The notes: generated by a model not told the origin, from the letters alone. A DNA stretch of 64,000 bases from Streptomyces tsukubensis (GCF_009296025.1 NZ_CP045178.1:6138001-6202000), one strand, 5' to 3'. Positions 54,986 through 63,866 are shown, counted from the first letter of the stretch. Program-made: numbers and translations.

Positions 54986-56323
54986 ATGGGACGTATGGAG
55001 CGGCAGCAATGGAAGAAGATCTGGGTCGGCTCGGCGGGCAACATGGTCGAGTGGTTCGACTGGTTCGTCTACGCGAGCTTCGCGACGTACTTCGCCGGTT
55101 CCTTCTTCCCGAGCGGCGACTCGACCGCCCAGCTCATGAACACGGCGGGCATCTTCGCTGTCGGCTTCTTCATGCGCCCCGTCGGCGGCTGGCTGCTCGG
55201 CCGTATCGGTGACCGCAAGGGCCGCAAGGCCGCCCTCACCCTCACCGTCTCCCTGATGTCGGCCTCCGCCGTCCTCATCGCCGTCGCGCCCACTTACGGC
55301 GTCGCGGGCTACGGCGGCGCCGTCGTCCTCCTCGTCGCCCGGCTGCTGCAGGGGCTCTCGGTCGGCGGGGAGTACGCCGCGAGCGCCACCTATCTGACGG
55401 AGGCCTCCGCGCCGTCGCGGCGCGGTTTCGCCTCCAGCTTCCAGTACGTCTCCATGACGGCGGGCCAGATCGTCGGCCTCGGCCTTCAGATCATCCTCCA
55501 GCGCACCATGTCCGACGACGCGCTGCACAGCTGGGGATGGCGCATCCCGTTCATCGTCGGCGCACTGGGCGCGGCGGTCGTGTTCTACCTGCGCCGTTCG
55601 ATGCTGGAGACAGAGGTCTACGAGGCGTCCGCCGACGACACCCACGACGCGGACAAGGGCACGATCAAGGCCCTGTGGGCGCACAAGCGTGAGGCGTTCC
55701 TGGTGGTCGCGCTCACCATGGGCGGCACCGTCGCCTACTACACGTACACGACCTACCTGACGAAGTACCTCTCCAACTCGGCAGGCCTGCCCAAGCAGAC
55801 GGCGACACTCGTCTCGTTCTGCGCGTTGATCGTCTTCGCCGCCATCCAGCCGCTCGCCGGCATGGTCTCCGACCGGATCGGGCGCCGACCGTTGCTCATC
55901 ACCTTCGCGGTGGGTTCGACCTTCCTGACAGTGCCGATCATGACGATGCTCAAGCACGCCGGTAGCTTCTGGCCGGCACTCGGGCTCTCCCTGCTGGCCC
56001 TGGTGGTGGTCACCGGCTACACCTCGATCAACGCCTGTGTGAAGGCCGAACTCTTCCCCACCGGCATCCGCGCCCTGGGCGTCGCCCTCCCGTACGCGAT
56101 CGCCAACGCCCTCTTCGGCGGCACCGCGGAGTACGTCGCGCTCTGGTTCAAGAACGCGGGCATCGAGGGCGGCTTCGCCTGGTACGTCGCGGGGTGCGCC
56201 GCGGTGTCGCTGATCGTCTACCTGCTGATGCGTGAAACCCGCGAACTGGACCTCAACAAGGTCAGCACCCCGGCCTCGGCCTCCGCTTCCGCTTCCGTGT
56301 CGACTGTGACCACGTCCGGGTGA
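54986..56323 (+). CDS. MFS metabolite:H+ symporter (KgtP/ShiA-like)
   Basis: A 445-residue MFS transporter of the metabolite:H+ symporter family. The start KKIWVGSAGNMVEWFDWFVY is the family hallmark. GRIGDRKGRKAAL is motif A, RLLQGLSVGGEYAASATYL follows, and GMVSDRIGRRPLL is the second-half motif. Likely substrates are organic acids or osmolytes such as 2-oxoglutarate, citrate or proline/betaine. The tail has an ASASASAS repeat. ATG 54986 or the ATG three codons later is the start. Downstream lies palindrome array 3. Confidence 0.9.
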   Translation: MGRMERQQWKKIWVGSAGNMVEWFDWFVYASFATYFAGSFFPSGDSTAQLMNTAGIFAVGFFMRPVGGWLLGRIGDRKGRKAALTLTVSLMSASAVLIAVAPTYGVAGYGGAVVLLVARLLQGLSVGGEYAASATYLTEASAPSRRGFASSFQYVSMTAGQIVGLGLQIILQRTMSDDALHSWGWRIPFIVGALGAAVVFYLRRSMLETEVYEASADDTHDADKGTIKALWAHKREAFLVVALTMGGTVAYYTYTTYLTKYLSNSAGLPKQTATLVSFCALIVFAAIQPLAGMVSDRIGRRPLLITFAVGSTFLTVPIMTMLKHAGSFWPALGLSLLALVVVTGYTSINACVKAELFPTGIRALGVALPYAIANALFGGTAEYVALWFKNAGIEGGFAWYVAGCAAVSLIVYLLMRETRELDLNKVSTPASASASASVSTVTTSG

Positions 56324-56387
56324 CGGACGTGGTGGGCGGGGACGGCGCCTGTGCGGGGCGCTGGTGGGGCTTCCTGTCCAGGTCGCG

Positions 56388-56674
56388 CGCGCCGTGCGGC
56401 GCGCGGCGCCGGTGGCAGGTGCGGGGCGGGGACACGCGCCGTACGGCGCGAGCGTGGCGCCCCATTCCATCTGGCCCGGTTCCGCGCCGTGCGGCGTGAG
56501 ACAGGTCCGTGAGCCCTGCGCGCCGTGCGGCGCGATGCCCGACCCCCTGCCCCCGCGCCGCACGGCGCGATGCCCGCACCCCTGCCCCCGCGCCGTGCGG
56601 CGCGACGCACACGCCTCCCACGTACCGCACGGAGCCGATCGCGCACACCGCCCCCCCACGCGCCGTGCGGCGCG
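56388..56674 (+). repeat. Array 3 of the CGCGCC-GTGC-GGCGCG palindrome, 7 copies
   Basis: Copies begin at 56388, 56435 (GTAC centre), 56483 (one arm base changed), 56519, 56554 (GCAC, opposite orientation), 56589 and 56659. Spacings of 35-36 bases recur for four of them. All lie between the MFS gene and the cimA leader. Confidence 0.9.
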
Positions 56675-56763
56675 CACAGCACAGTCTCTCCGGCCGCGCC
56701 GGGCCCGCCCGCATGATGAGACTCGCCCCCGGTCTCCCACGCGGGTGTGGCAGACTTCCGCCC

Positions 56764-56820
56764 ATGTTCGCTTCCGTCATGATTATTGACAGCAGCGCGC
56801 CGGTCCGCAGTGACCGTTGA
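56764..56820 (+). CDS. cimA leader peptide
   Basis: A short ORF MFASVMIIDSSAPVRSDR contains Val, consecutive Ile-Ile and Val codons; an internal ATG at 56779 gives a 13-residue MIIDSSAPVRSDR form. It precedes a stem that includes its stop codon and then a T-run terminator before cimA. The codon content suits an attenuator responding to isoleucine and valine tRNA charging. No clear ribosome site is visible, so the start is uncertain. Confidence 0.65.
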   Translation: MFASVMIIDSSAPVRSDR

Positions 56821-56847
56821 ACCGCGGTAAGACCCCCGCGGCAACGG
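56814..56847 (+). promoter_or_regulatory. cimA attenuator stem overlapping the leader stop
   Basis: CCGTTG (56814-56819) and CCGCGG (56822-56827) pair with CCGCGG (56836-56841) and CAACGG (56842-56847), leaving a 2-base bulge. The leader stop codon 56818-56820 is inside the stem, so a stalled or terminating ribosome would open it. Confidence 0.65.
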
Positions 56848-56874
56848 GCATCGTGCCTCAGACCCGCGCGCAGA

Positions 56875-56901
56875 CCTCTCGCACCCGCGAGAGGTTTTTT
56901 T
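56875..56901 (+). terminator. cimA attenuator terminator
   Basis: CCTCTCGC (56875-56882) pairs with GCGAGAGG (56887-56894), loop ACCC, then seven T residues (56895-56901). It lies 103 bases before cimA. Confidence 0.9.
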
Positions 56902-57004
56902 CGTTTCCGGACCTCACAAGGGACGGAGCGGGGAGCGCGCGACGACGGGGGCAAGTGGAGCCACGAATTCCGGAGCCACTCATCCGACAGGAGTCACCCC
57001 AGCC

Positions 57005-58660
57005 ATGACCAGTCAGGCAACCGACGGCACAGCTCCGACCGCGGCCGACGCCGCGGGCAGCGCCGACGCGGCCGTCGAGCACGGCTTCCACGTCTTCGAC
57101 ACGACGCTGCGCGACGGAGCGCAACGTGAGGGCATCAACCTCACCGTCGCGGACAAACTGACCATCGCCCGGCACCTGGACGAGTTCGGCGTGGGCTTCA
57201 TCGAAGGTGGCTGGCCCGGTGCCAACCCGCGCGACACAGAGTTCTTCTCCCGCGCGCGACAGGAGATCGATTTCCGCAACGCGCAACTCGTCGCCTTCGG
57301 CGCCACCCGCAGAGCCAACGCCAAGGCCGCGGACGACCCCCAGGTGAAGGCGCTGCTCGACTCCGGCGCCCAGGTGATCACCCTGGTCGCCAAATCGCAC
57401 GACCGGCACGTCGAGTTGGCCCTGCGTACCACTCTCGAAGAGAACCTGGAGATGGTCAGCGACACCGTCTCGCACCTGCGCGCCCAGGGCCGCAGGGTCT
57501 TCGTGGACTGTGAGCACTTCTTCGACGGCTACCGCGCGAACCCCGAGTACGCCAAGGCCGTCGTCCGCGCGGCCGCCGAAGCCGGCGCCGATGTCGTCGT
57601 GCTCTGCGACACCAACGGCGGGATGCTGCCCGCACAGATCCAGGCCGTGGTCTCCACCGTGCTCGCCGACACAGGGGCCAGGCTCGGTATCCACGCGCAG
57701 GACGACACGGGCTGCGCCGTGGCCAACACCCTCGCCGCCGTCGACGCGGGCGCCACCCACGTGCAGTGCACCGCCAACGGATACGGGGAACGCGTCGGCA
57801 ACGCCAACCTCTTCCCCGTCGTCGGCGCCCTGGAGCTGAAGTACGGCATGGAGGTCCTGCCCGAGGGCAGCCTGCGCGAGATGACGCGGATCTCGCACGC
57901 CATCGCCGAGGTGGTCAATCTCGCCCCCTCCACGCACCAGCCGTACGTCGGTGTCTCCGCCTTCGCCCACAAGGCGGGCCTGCACGCCTCCGCCATCAAG
58001 ATCGACCCCGACCTCTACCAGCACATCGACCCCGACCTTGTCGGCAACCGGCTGCGCATGCTCGTCTCCGACATGGCGGGACGCGCCTCCATCGAGCTGA
58101 AGGGCAAGGAACTCGGCATCGACCTCGGCGACGACCGCGCCCTGGTCGGCCGTGTCGTGGAACGGGTGAAGGAGCGCGAACTCCAGGGCTACTCCTACGA
58201 GGCGGCCGACGCCTCCTTCGAACTGCTGCTGCGACAAGAGGTGGAGGGCAAGGCGCGCAGCTACTTCCGCACCGAATCCTGGCGCGCCATCGTCGAGGAC
58301 CGTCCCGACGGGACCCATGCCAACGAAGCCACCGTGAAGCTCTGGGCCAAGGGCGAGCGCATCGTGGCCACCGCCGAGGGCAACGGTCCTGTCAACGCCC
58401 TCGACCGCGCCCTGCGCGTCGCGCTGGAGCGCATCTACCCCCAGCTCGACGACCTGGAGCTCACCGACTACAAGGTCCGCATCCTGGAAGGCAGGCACGG
58501 TACCGACTCCACGACCCGCGTCCTGATCTCGACCAGCGACGGAACGGGGGAGTGGTCGACCGTAGGCGTCGCGGAGAACGTCATCGCCGCGTCCTGGCAG
58601 GCGCTCGTGGACGCGTACACGTACGGCCTGCTGCGCGCCGGGGTCGCACCGGCCGAATAG
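57005..58660 (+). CDS. cimA: Citramalate synthase
   Basis: A 551-residue enzyme of the isopropylmalate/homocitrate synthase group. FDTTLRDGAQREGINLTVADK, EGGWPGANPRDTEFF, HDRHVELALRTTLEENLEMV and VFVDCEHFFDGYRANPEYA match the citramalate synthase branch (TIGR00977 type) rather than LeuA. The C-terminal half carries GVSAFAHKAGLHASAI and a LeuA-type regulatory domain. It makes citramalate from pyruvate and acetyl-CoA for isoleucine synthesis. AGGAGT lies 10 bases before the ATG. The attenuator controls it. Confidence 0.95.
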   Translation: MTSQATDGTAPTAADAAGSADAAVEHGFHVFDTTLRDGAQREGINLTVADKLTIARHLDEFGVGFIEGGWPGANPRDTEFFSRARQEIDFRNAQLVAFGATRRANAKAADDPQVKALLDSGAQVITLVAKSHDRHVELALRTTLEENLEMVSDTVSHLRAQGRRVFVDCEHFFDGYRANPEYAKAVVRAAAEAGADVVVLCDTNGGMLPAQIQAVVSTVLADTGARLGIHAQDDTGCAVANTLAAVDAGATHVQCTANGYGERVGNANLFPVVGALELKYGMEVLPEGSLREMTRISHAIAEVVNLAPSTHQPYVGVSAFAHKAGLHASAIKIDPDLYQHIDPDLVGNRLRMLVSDMAGRASIELKGKELGIDLGDDRALVGRVVERVKERELQGYSYEAADASFELLLRQEVEGKARSYFRTESWRAIVEDRPDGTHANEATVKLWAKGERIVATAEGNGPVNALDRALRVALERIYPQLDDLELTDYKVRILEGRHGTDSTTRVLISTSDGTGEWSTVGVAENVIAASWQALVDAYTYGLLRAGVAPAE

Positions 58661-58711
58661 CTCCAGATCGGATCCCTCGATCCGCCCCTCAGCGCCGGAG
58701 GGGGACGTGTC

Positions 58712-59071
58712 CGCGCCGCACGGCGCGGCACCTACGCGGAAGCTGTGCGCCGTGCGGCGCGGCACCCACGCCGGAAGCTGCGCGCCGTGCGGCGCGGCAC
58801 CCACGCCGGAAGCCGCGCGCCGCGCGGCGCGCCACACACGCGGAAGCTGCGCCCCGCACGGTGCGCGGAACCCGGTAACAAGGGGGCGGCGCCGCGTCAC
58901 GTACGGCGCCGTGCGGCGCGCAGCGCCCCCCCGCTATGAAGTTGGACCGTGCCACGCCATGACACGCGCCGTGCGGCGCGCAGCGCCCCGCCACGAGTCG
59001 GACCCTGTCGCGTCACGTACCGCGCCGCACGGCGCGCGGCCCCCGCGTCACGTACCGCGCCGCACGGCGCC
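58712..59071 (+). repeat. Array 4 of the CGCGCC-GTGC-GGCGCG palindrome, 9 copies
   Basis: Nine copies begin at 58712, 58746, 58781, 58816 (CG centre), 58849 (degenerate), 58905, 58965, 59021 and 59056. Copies 1-4 are about 35 bases apart and share flanking sequence. Both orientations (GTGC and GCAC) occur. They fill the space between cimA and the TPM-like gene. Confidence 0.9.
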
Positions 59072-59212
59072 CACGTCCCCACCCCGAGCCGACGAAGAAA
59101 GCCTGAAGACACCCTCGGCCCCGCCCCAGCCCGGTGCCGGCTCAACCCCAGACGCGCGCCGAACCCGCGTCTGCCCCGGCATCCCGTAGCCATCTGGGCT
59201 AACGTCGAACAC

Positions 59213-60598
59213 ATGACGCCCGAAAGGATGGCCGGTCCTTCCCGGACCGCCCGCCGACTGATCACCCTGCTCTCCGGGATACTCCTGGCCCTGGGCGCCG
59301 TACTGGCGACGGCACCCGGGGCTCAGGCCGCGAGTGACCTCTCCGATGTCGCCGACGGGTTGCGTGACGGTCCCGTTTATGTGGATCCGGCGATGCGGGA
59401 CCAGTTCCCGAAGTCGGACGCGGACGCCCTCGCGAAGAAGATCAAGGATGCCGACCGGGCCGTTTTCGTGGCGGTCCTCCCGGTGGACCAGCCGACGAAG
59501 AATCTCTTCTCCGACCTACGTAGCAGGACCGGCGTCACCGGTGTCTACGGGATACGGCTCGGCGACGCCTTCGACGCCAGGGCCGACTCGCGCGCCATGT
59601 CGACGCAGTCCCTGCGCAACATCCTGGGCAGCGTCAAGGGCGAGCCCCTCACGACGCAGCTGAACGACTTCACGGACCAGGCCCTGCGTACCGCCAACGG
59701 CTCCGCCCCCGAATCCTGGGGCGGTTCGGACGACGGCGGCGTCCCGGTGGGCGCACTCGTCGGGGTCGGCGCCGTAGTGGTGCTGGGTGGCGCGGGGCTC
59801 TACGCGGGTGTGCGCCGCAGCCGCAAGCGGCGCGCGGAGGAGCAGCGAGCCGCCCTGGAGCGTCTGCGGGTCGTGGTGGACGAGGACATCACCGCGTTCG
59901 GCGAGGAACTGGACCGGCTCGACTTCCACCCGGCCGAGGACGGCGCGGACGACGCCATGCGCGCCGACTACGAACGCGCCCTGGACTCGTACGAGCAGGC
60001 CAAATCGATCATGGCATCGGCGCAGCGCCCCGAGGACGTGCGCGGTGTGACCGAGGCGCTGGAGGACGGGCGTTTCTCGCTCGCCACCCTGGCCGCCCGG
60101 CGGAAGGGCGGCGAACTGCCCGAGCGGCGCGTGCCCTGCTTCTTCGATCCGCGGCACGGCCCCTCCGTCGCCGACGTGACCTGGTCTCCGGCCACCGGCG
60201 CCGAGCGTGAGGTACCGGTCTGCGCGGCGGACAAGGCGCGCCTGGAGGACGGCCAGGACCCGGAGACCCGTACCGTCGACACCGCGTACGGCCGCCGCCC
60301 CTACTGGGACGCGGGCCCGGCGTACGGGCCCTGGGCGGGCGGCTACTTCGGCGGCGGCATGCTGCCGGGGCTGCTGGTCGGCACCATGCTCGGCAGCGCG
60401 ATGGCGAGCCCGGCCTACGCCTCGGACTACGGCTCCGGATATGGCGACTTCGGCGGGCAGGGCGGTTTCGACGGCGGTGACGTCTCCGGCTCGGACTTCA
60501 ACCCCGGCGACTTCGGGGACTTCGGCGGCGGCGGTGGCGGCTTCGGGGGCGACAACAACAACTTCGGGGGCGGCGGCGACTTCGGCGGAGGCTTCTGA
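59213..60598 (+). CDS. TPM-domain-like exported membrane protein
   Basis: A 461-residue protein. A signal peptide (LITLLSGILLALGAVLATAPGAQA) is followed by a TPM-like domain (VYVDPAMRDQFPKSDADALA, AVFVAVLPVDQPT), a membrane helix (GVPVGALVGVGAVVVLGGAGLY), and a charged cytoplasmic coiled part. The end is a long Gly/Asp/Phe-rich tail (DFGGQGGFDGGDVSGSDF, then FGGGGGGFGGDNNNFGGGG) typical of YgcG/TPM proteins. Function unknown. ATG 59213 or 59228 is the start. The upstream frame covers the palindrome array and is not coding. Confidence 0.8.
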   Translation: MTPERMAGPSRTARRLITLLSGILLALGAVLATAPGAQAASDLSDVADGLRDGPVYVDPAMRDQFPKSDADALAKKIKDADRAVFVAVLPVDQPTKNLFSDLRSRTGVTGVYGIRLGDAFDARADSRAMSTQSLRNILGSVKGEPLTTQLNDFTDQALRTANGSAPESWGGSDDGGVPVGALVGVGAVVVLGGAGLYAGVRRSRKRRAEEQRAALERLRVVVDEDITAFGEELDRLDFHPAEDGADDAMRADYERALDSYEQAKSIMASAQRPEDVRGVTEALEDGRFSLATLAARRKGGELPERRVPCFFDPRHGPSVADVTWSPATGAEREVPVCAADKARLEDGQDPETRTVDTAYGRRPYWDAGPAYGPWAGGYFGGGMLPGLLVGTMLGSAMASPAYASDYGSGYGDFGGQGGFDGGDVSGSDFNPGDFGDFGGGGGGFGGDNNNFGGGGDFGGGF

Positions 60599-60720
60599 CG
60601 CACCGCGCCCCTGATCCGAACACGCGCCTCATTCACACGCGCCTCTGATCCGAGCACTCTGATCCGAGCATGCCCCTCACCCGCACGCGCTCCTCACCCG
60701 AAGGGGCTCCCGCCCCAAGC

Positions 60721-60780
60721 GAACGCGAACGCGAACGCGAACACGAACGCGAACGGGATCGGGAACACGAACGCGAACGC
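60721..60780 (+). repeat. Hexanucleotide GAACGC repeat
   Basis: Ten consecutive 6-base units, six being GAACGC and four variants (GAACAC, GAACGG, GATCGG, GAACAC), lie between the TPM-like gene and the minus-strand YceI gene. It is a simple-sequence tract of unknown role. Confidence 0.9.
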
Positions 60781-60806
60781 GCCCGCACCCCCGAAGGGGG
60801 CGGGCG
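60780..60806. terminator. Terminator between convergent genes
   Basis: CGCCCG pairs with CGGGCG and CCCCC with GGGGG around a GAA loop with a 2-base bulge. It serves the convergent TPM-like and YceI genes. Confidence 0.75.
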
Positions 60807-60849
60807 CGTTCCTGCCGCGCTGTCGCGGCCTGCCCGGCCGCGCACGCGC

Positions 60850-61464
60850 TCAGCCGGCGTTCTTGATCGCCGAGATGTCGAAGTTCAGTTTGATGCGGTC
60901 GGAGACGAGGACGCCGCCGGTCTCCAGGGTGGCGTTGTAGGTCAGACCCCAGTCGGAGCGCAGCAGTTCCGACTTGCCCTCGAAACCGGCGCGCTCGTTG
61001 CCGAACGGGTCGGTCGCGACGCCGTTGAACTCCAGGTCGATCGTGAGCGGTTTGGTGATGCCGTGGATCGTCAGCTCACCGGTGAGCCGGTAGTCCTCGC
61101 CGCCGAGCGGTTCGACCTGGGTGGAGCGGAACGACATGACGGGGAACTCGTCGACCTTGAAAAAGTCCCCGCTCTTCAGGTGACCGTCACGGTCGGGGGA
61201 GCCGGTGTCGACGCTCGCCAGCTGTACGTCGATGGAGGCAGACGACTTGGCGGGGTCGCTGCCGTCGAGGTGGAGGGTGCCCTCCAGCTCGTTGAAGCTG
61301 CCCTTGACGTTGGTGACCATCGCGTGACGGGCCGAGAACCCGAGCGTGGTGTGCGCGGGGTCGATCGTGTAGTCGCCGGTCAGCTCGGTGAGGTCGGTGG
61401 CCGCGGTAGCGGGCGCGGTGCCACTGTCGCTGCCGGAGTCGTTCTTGCGGCTGAAGAGACCCAT
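60850..61464 (-). CDS. YceI-family polyisoprenoid-binding protein
   Basis: A 204-residue lipocalin-like protein with no signal peptide. YTIDPAHTTLGFSARHAMVT, GHLKSGDFFKVDEFPVMSFR and the ELTIHGITKPLTIDLEFNG block are the YceI signature. Members bind isoprenoid or quinone-like chains. The first ~25 residues are a polar extension. Its promoter region holds palindromic TTGAA elements that suggest a MarR-type repressor. Confidence 0.92.
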   Translation of the reverse strand: MGLFSRKNDSGSDSGTAPATAATDLTELTGDYTIDPAHTTLGFSARHAMVTNVKGSFNELEGTLHLDGSDPAKSSASIDVQLASVDTGSPDRDGHLKSGDFFKVDEFPVMSFRSTQVEPLGGEDYRLTGELTIHGITKPLTIDLEFNGVATDPFGNERAGFEGKSELLRSDWGLTYNATLETGGVLVSDRIKLNFDISAIKNAG

Positions 61465-61506
61465 GACTGCTCCTTGGGGACGAGCTACGACACTGCGGCC
61501 GAAGCT

Positions 61507-61563
61507 GTTGAAGATTCAACTAGAACGACCATAGGGCAGGTACGTTCAATTTTCAACATCAAA
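61507..61563 (-). promoter_or_regulatory. YceI promoter with TTGAA operator elements
   Basis: On the minus strand TTGAAA followed 17 bases later by TATGGT forms a good promoter. GTTGAA-GA-TTCAAC (61507-61520) lies just downstream of the -10, and TTGAA/TTCAA motifs occur over the -35. This suits a MarR-family repressor; none is adjacent in the window. Confidence 0.6.
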
Positions 61564-61863
61564 CACGCTGTACTCCCGTGACTACTCACCGATAGTGCCC
61601 CAACTTCGCCGGGAAGGCGCGACGTCGCCCGATGAACATCTCCGGGGGTAGTGTCGGCGCGGACGTCCGGCGCCTGCCCGCGCGGGCAGGATGTGAGAAT
61701 GCTCTCCGCGAGGACCGGCTCCGCTGTTTGTGCGGACCCCACAACGTGAAGCCCCCCTGAGCAGTCACTTTGCCCACACAGTCACAGTCTTCTGTCCGGG
61801 CCTACCAGGAAATCGGTCCGGAGACTGTCCGGAGTCGACGGTCCGTTTATGTGGGCGCACTTC

Positions 61864-61877
61864 GTATGGTCACTACA
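61864..61877 (+). promoter_or_regulatory. Possible leaderless promoter of accB
   Basis: TATGGT (61864-61869) is 7 bases before the accB ATG and there is no ribosome site, so transcription may start at or near the ATG. A convincing -35 was not seen. Confidence 0.35.
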
Positions 61878-63460
61878 TGACCGTTTTGGACGAGACGCCG
61901 GGTGAACCCAAGGACGCGCGTGGACGCGTGGCCGAACTGCACGCCATTCGCGAGCAGGCTCTGCGCGGACCCAGCGACAAGGCCACCGAGGCTCAGCACG
62001 CCAAGGGCAAGCTGACCGCCCGCGAGCGGATCGAGCTGCTGCTCGACCCGGAGTCCTTCCACGAGGTCGAGCAGTTGCGCAGGCACCGTGCGACCGGTTT
62101 CGGCCTGGAGGCCAAGAAGCCCTACACGGACGGTGTGATCACCGGCTGGGGCACGGTCGAGGGCCGTACGGTCTTCGTGTACGCGCACGACTTCCGGATC
62201 TTCGGCGGCGCGCTCGGCGAGGCCCACGCCACCAAGATCCACAAGATCATGGACAAGGCCATCGCGGCCGGCGCGCCGCTGGTCTCGCTCAACGACGGCG
62301 CGGGTGCCCGTATCCAGGAGGGTGTCTCCGCGCTGGCCGGATACGGCGGCATCTTCCAGCGCAACACCAGGGCGTCCGGCGTCATCCCGCAGATCAGCGT
62401 GATGCTCGGCCCGTGCGCGGGCGGCGCGGCCTACTCGCCGGCGCTCACCGACTTCGTGTTCATGGTCCGCGACACCTCGCAGATGTTCATCACGGGCCCC
62501 GACGTGGTCCGCGCCGTCACCGGCGAGGAGATCACGCAGAACGGCCTGGGCGGCGCCGACGTGCACGCCGAGACCTCCGGCGTCGCGCACTTCGCCTACG
62601 ACGACGAGGAGACGTGCCTCGCGGAGGTCCGCTACCTGCTGTCGATGCTCCCGCAGAACAACCGCGAGAACCCCCCCACCGTCGAGGCACAGGACCCCGC
62701 GGACCGGTCGGGGGACGTCCTCCTCGACCTGGTGCCCGCCGACGGCAACCGGCCCTACGACATGCGCAAGGTCATCGAGGAGATCGTCGACGACGGCGAC
62801 TACCTGGAGATCCACGAGCGCTGGGCCACCAACATCCTCTGCGCACTCGCCAGGCTCGACGGGCAGGTCGTCGGTATCGTCGCCAACCAGCCGCAGTCGC
62901 TGGCCGGTGTCCTGGACATCGAGGCGTCGGAGAAGGCCGCACGATTCGTCCAGATGTGCGACGCCTTCAACATTCCGATCGTCACCCTCCTCGACGTCCC
63001 CGGTTTCCTGCCCGGCGTAGACCAGGAGCACGGCGGGATCATCCGCCACGGCGCCAAGCTGCTCTACGCCTACTGCAACGCCACCGTCCCGCGTATCTCC
63101 CTGATCCTGCGCAAGGCCTACGGCGGCGCGTACATCGTGATGGACTCCCAGTCCATCGGCGCCGACCTCACCTACGCCTGGCCCACCAACGAGATCGCCG
63201 TCATGGGCGCCGAGGGCGCGGCCAACGTCATCTTCCGCAGGCAGATCGCCGAGGCCGAGGACCCCGAGGCGATGCGGGTACGCATGGTCAAGGAGTACAA
63301 GGCCGAGCTGATGCACCCCTACTACGCCGCGGAGCGCGGCCTGGTCGACGACGTCATCGACCCGGCGCAGACCCGGCAGGTGCTCATCGGTTCCCTCGCC
63401 ATGCTCCGCTCGAAACACGCCGACCTGCCCTCGCGCAAGCACGGCAACCCGCCCCAGTAG
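61877..63460 (+). CDS. accB: Acyl-CoA carboxylase carboxyltransferase (beta) subunit
   Basis: A 527-residue carboxyltransferase of the AccB/PccB type, transferring CO2 from biotin to acetyl-CoA or propionyl-CoA. KGKLTARERIELLLDPESF, FGGALGEAHATKIHKIMDKA, NDGAGARIQEGVSALAGYGG, GPCAGGAAYSPALTDFVFMV and LDVPGFLPGVDQEHGGIIRH are family blocks. The S. coelicolor gene at this locus is accB, paired with accE, and supplies malonyl-CoA (memory). ATG 61877 begins the conserved protein. accE lies 59 bases downstream. Confidence 0.95.
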   Translation: MTVLDETPGEPKDARGRVAELHAIREQALRGPSDKATEAQHAKGKLTARERIELLLDPESFHEVEQLRRHRATGFGLEAKKPYTDGVITGWGTVEGRTVFVYAHDFRIFGGALGEAHATKIHKIMDKAIAAGAPLVSLNDGAGARIQEGVSALAGYGGIFQRNTRASGVIPQISVMLGPCAGGAAYSPALTDFVFMVRDTSQMFITGPDVVRAVTGEEITQNGLGGADVHAETSGVAHFAYDDEETCLAEVRYLLSMLPQNNRENPPTVEAQDPADRSGDVLLDLVPADGNRPYDMRKVIEEIVDDGDYLEIHERWATNILCALARLDGQVVGIVANQPQSLAGVLDIEASEKAARFVQMCDAFNIPIVTLLDVPGFLPGVDQEHGGIIRHGAKLLYAYCNATVPRISLILRKAYGGAYIVMDSQSIGADLTYAWPTNEIAVMGAEGAANVIFRRQIAEAEDPEAMRVRMVKEYKAELMHPYYAAERGLVDDVIDPAQTRQVLIGSLAMLRSKHADLPSRKHGNPPQ

Positions 63461-63519
63461 CCGGCCTCGCGCCCGGCCCGCCGCCACCCGTTCACGTCAC
63501 TCGTACGGAGACCCCACTG

Positions 63520-63759
63520 ATGAGCGAACCCGTTCCCTCCTCGACCACCCCCGACGCCGTCGGCGACTTCCTCCGCGTCGAGCGTGGCCAGGCGGGCCCC
63601 GAGGAACTGGCGGCCATCACCGCCGTCCTGATGGCCCGTGCGGCGGCCCGCCCCGCGGAGATCGGCGCAGGCACCCACCGCGGCCGTACCGACCGCGCGG
63701 GCTGGCGCCGTCTGGAGCGCACGCCCGGTTTCCGCGCTCCGCACAGCTGGCAGGGCTGA
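63520..63759 (+). CDS. accE: Acyl-CoA carboxylase epsilon subunit
   Basis: A 79-residue protein with FLRVERGQAGPEELAAITAV and AGWRRLERTPGFRAPHSWQG, the epsilon-subunit pattern of actinobacterial acyl-CoA carboxylases. It binds and activates the beta-subunit complex. It follows accB directly and probably shares its transcript; GGAG lies about 9 bases before the ATG. Confidence 0.9.
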   Translation: MSEPVPSSTTPDAVGDFLRVERGQAGPEELAAITAVLMARAAARPAEIGAGTHRGRTDRAGWRRLERTPGFRAPHSWQG

Positions 63760-63832
63760 CGGCCCCGGCCCCCGCCGCCGGAGCGCCCGCCGGAAAGCCT
63801 CGAAGAACCCCGCTGCCCGGCGCACTCACCGA

Positions 63833-63866
63833 AAAAGCCCCGAACTCCTCGGAGTTCGGGGCTTTT
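63833..63866 (+). terminator. accE terminator
   Basis: The 16-base arms AAAAGCCCCGAACTCC (63833-63848) and GGAGTTCGGGGCTTTT (63851-63866) pair perfectly around a 2-base loop. T and A runs flank the stem, so it may work in both directions. Confidence 0.9.

Noticed and set aside
58949..59212. Plus-strand N-terminal extension of the TPM-like gene through array 4
   Set aside because: The residues are the translated palindromes; the signal peptide begins at 59213.
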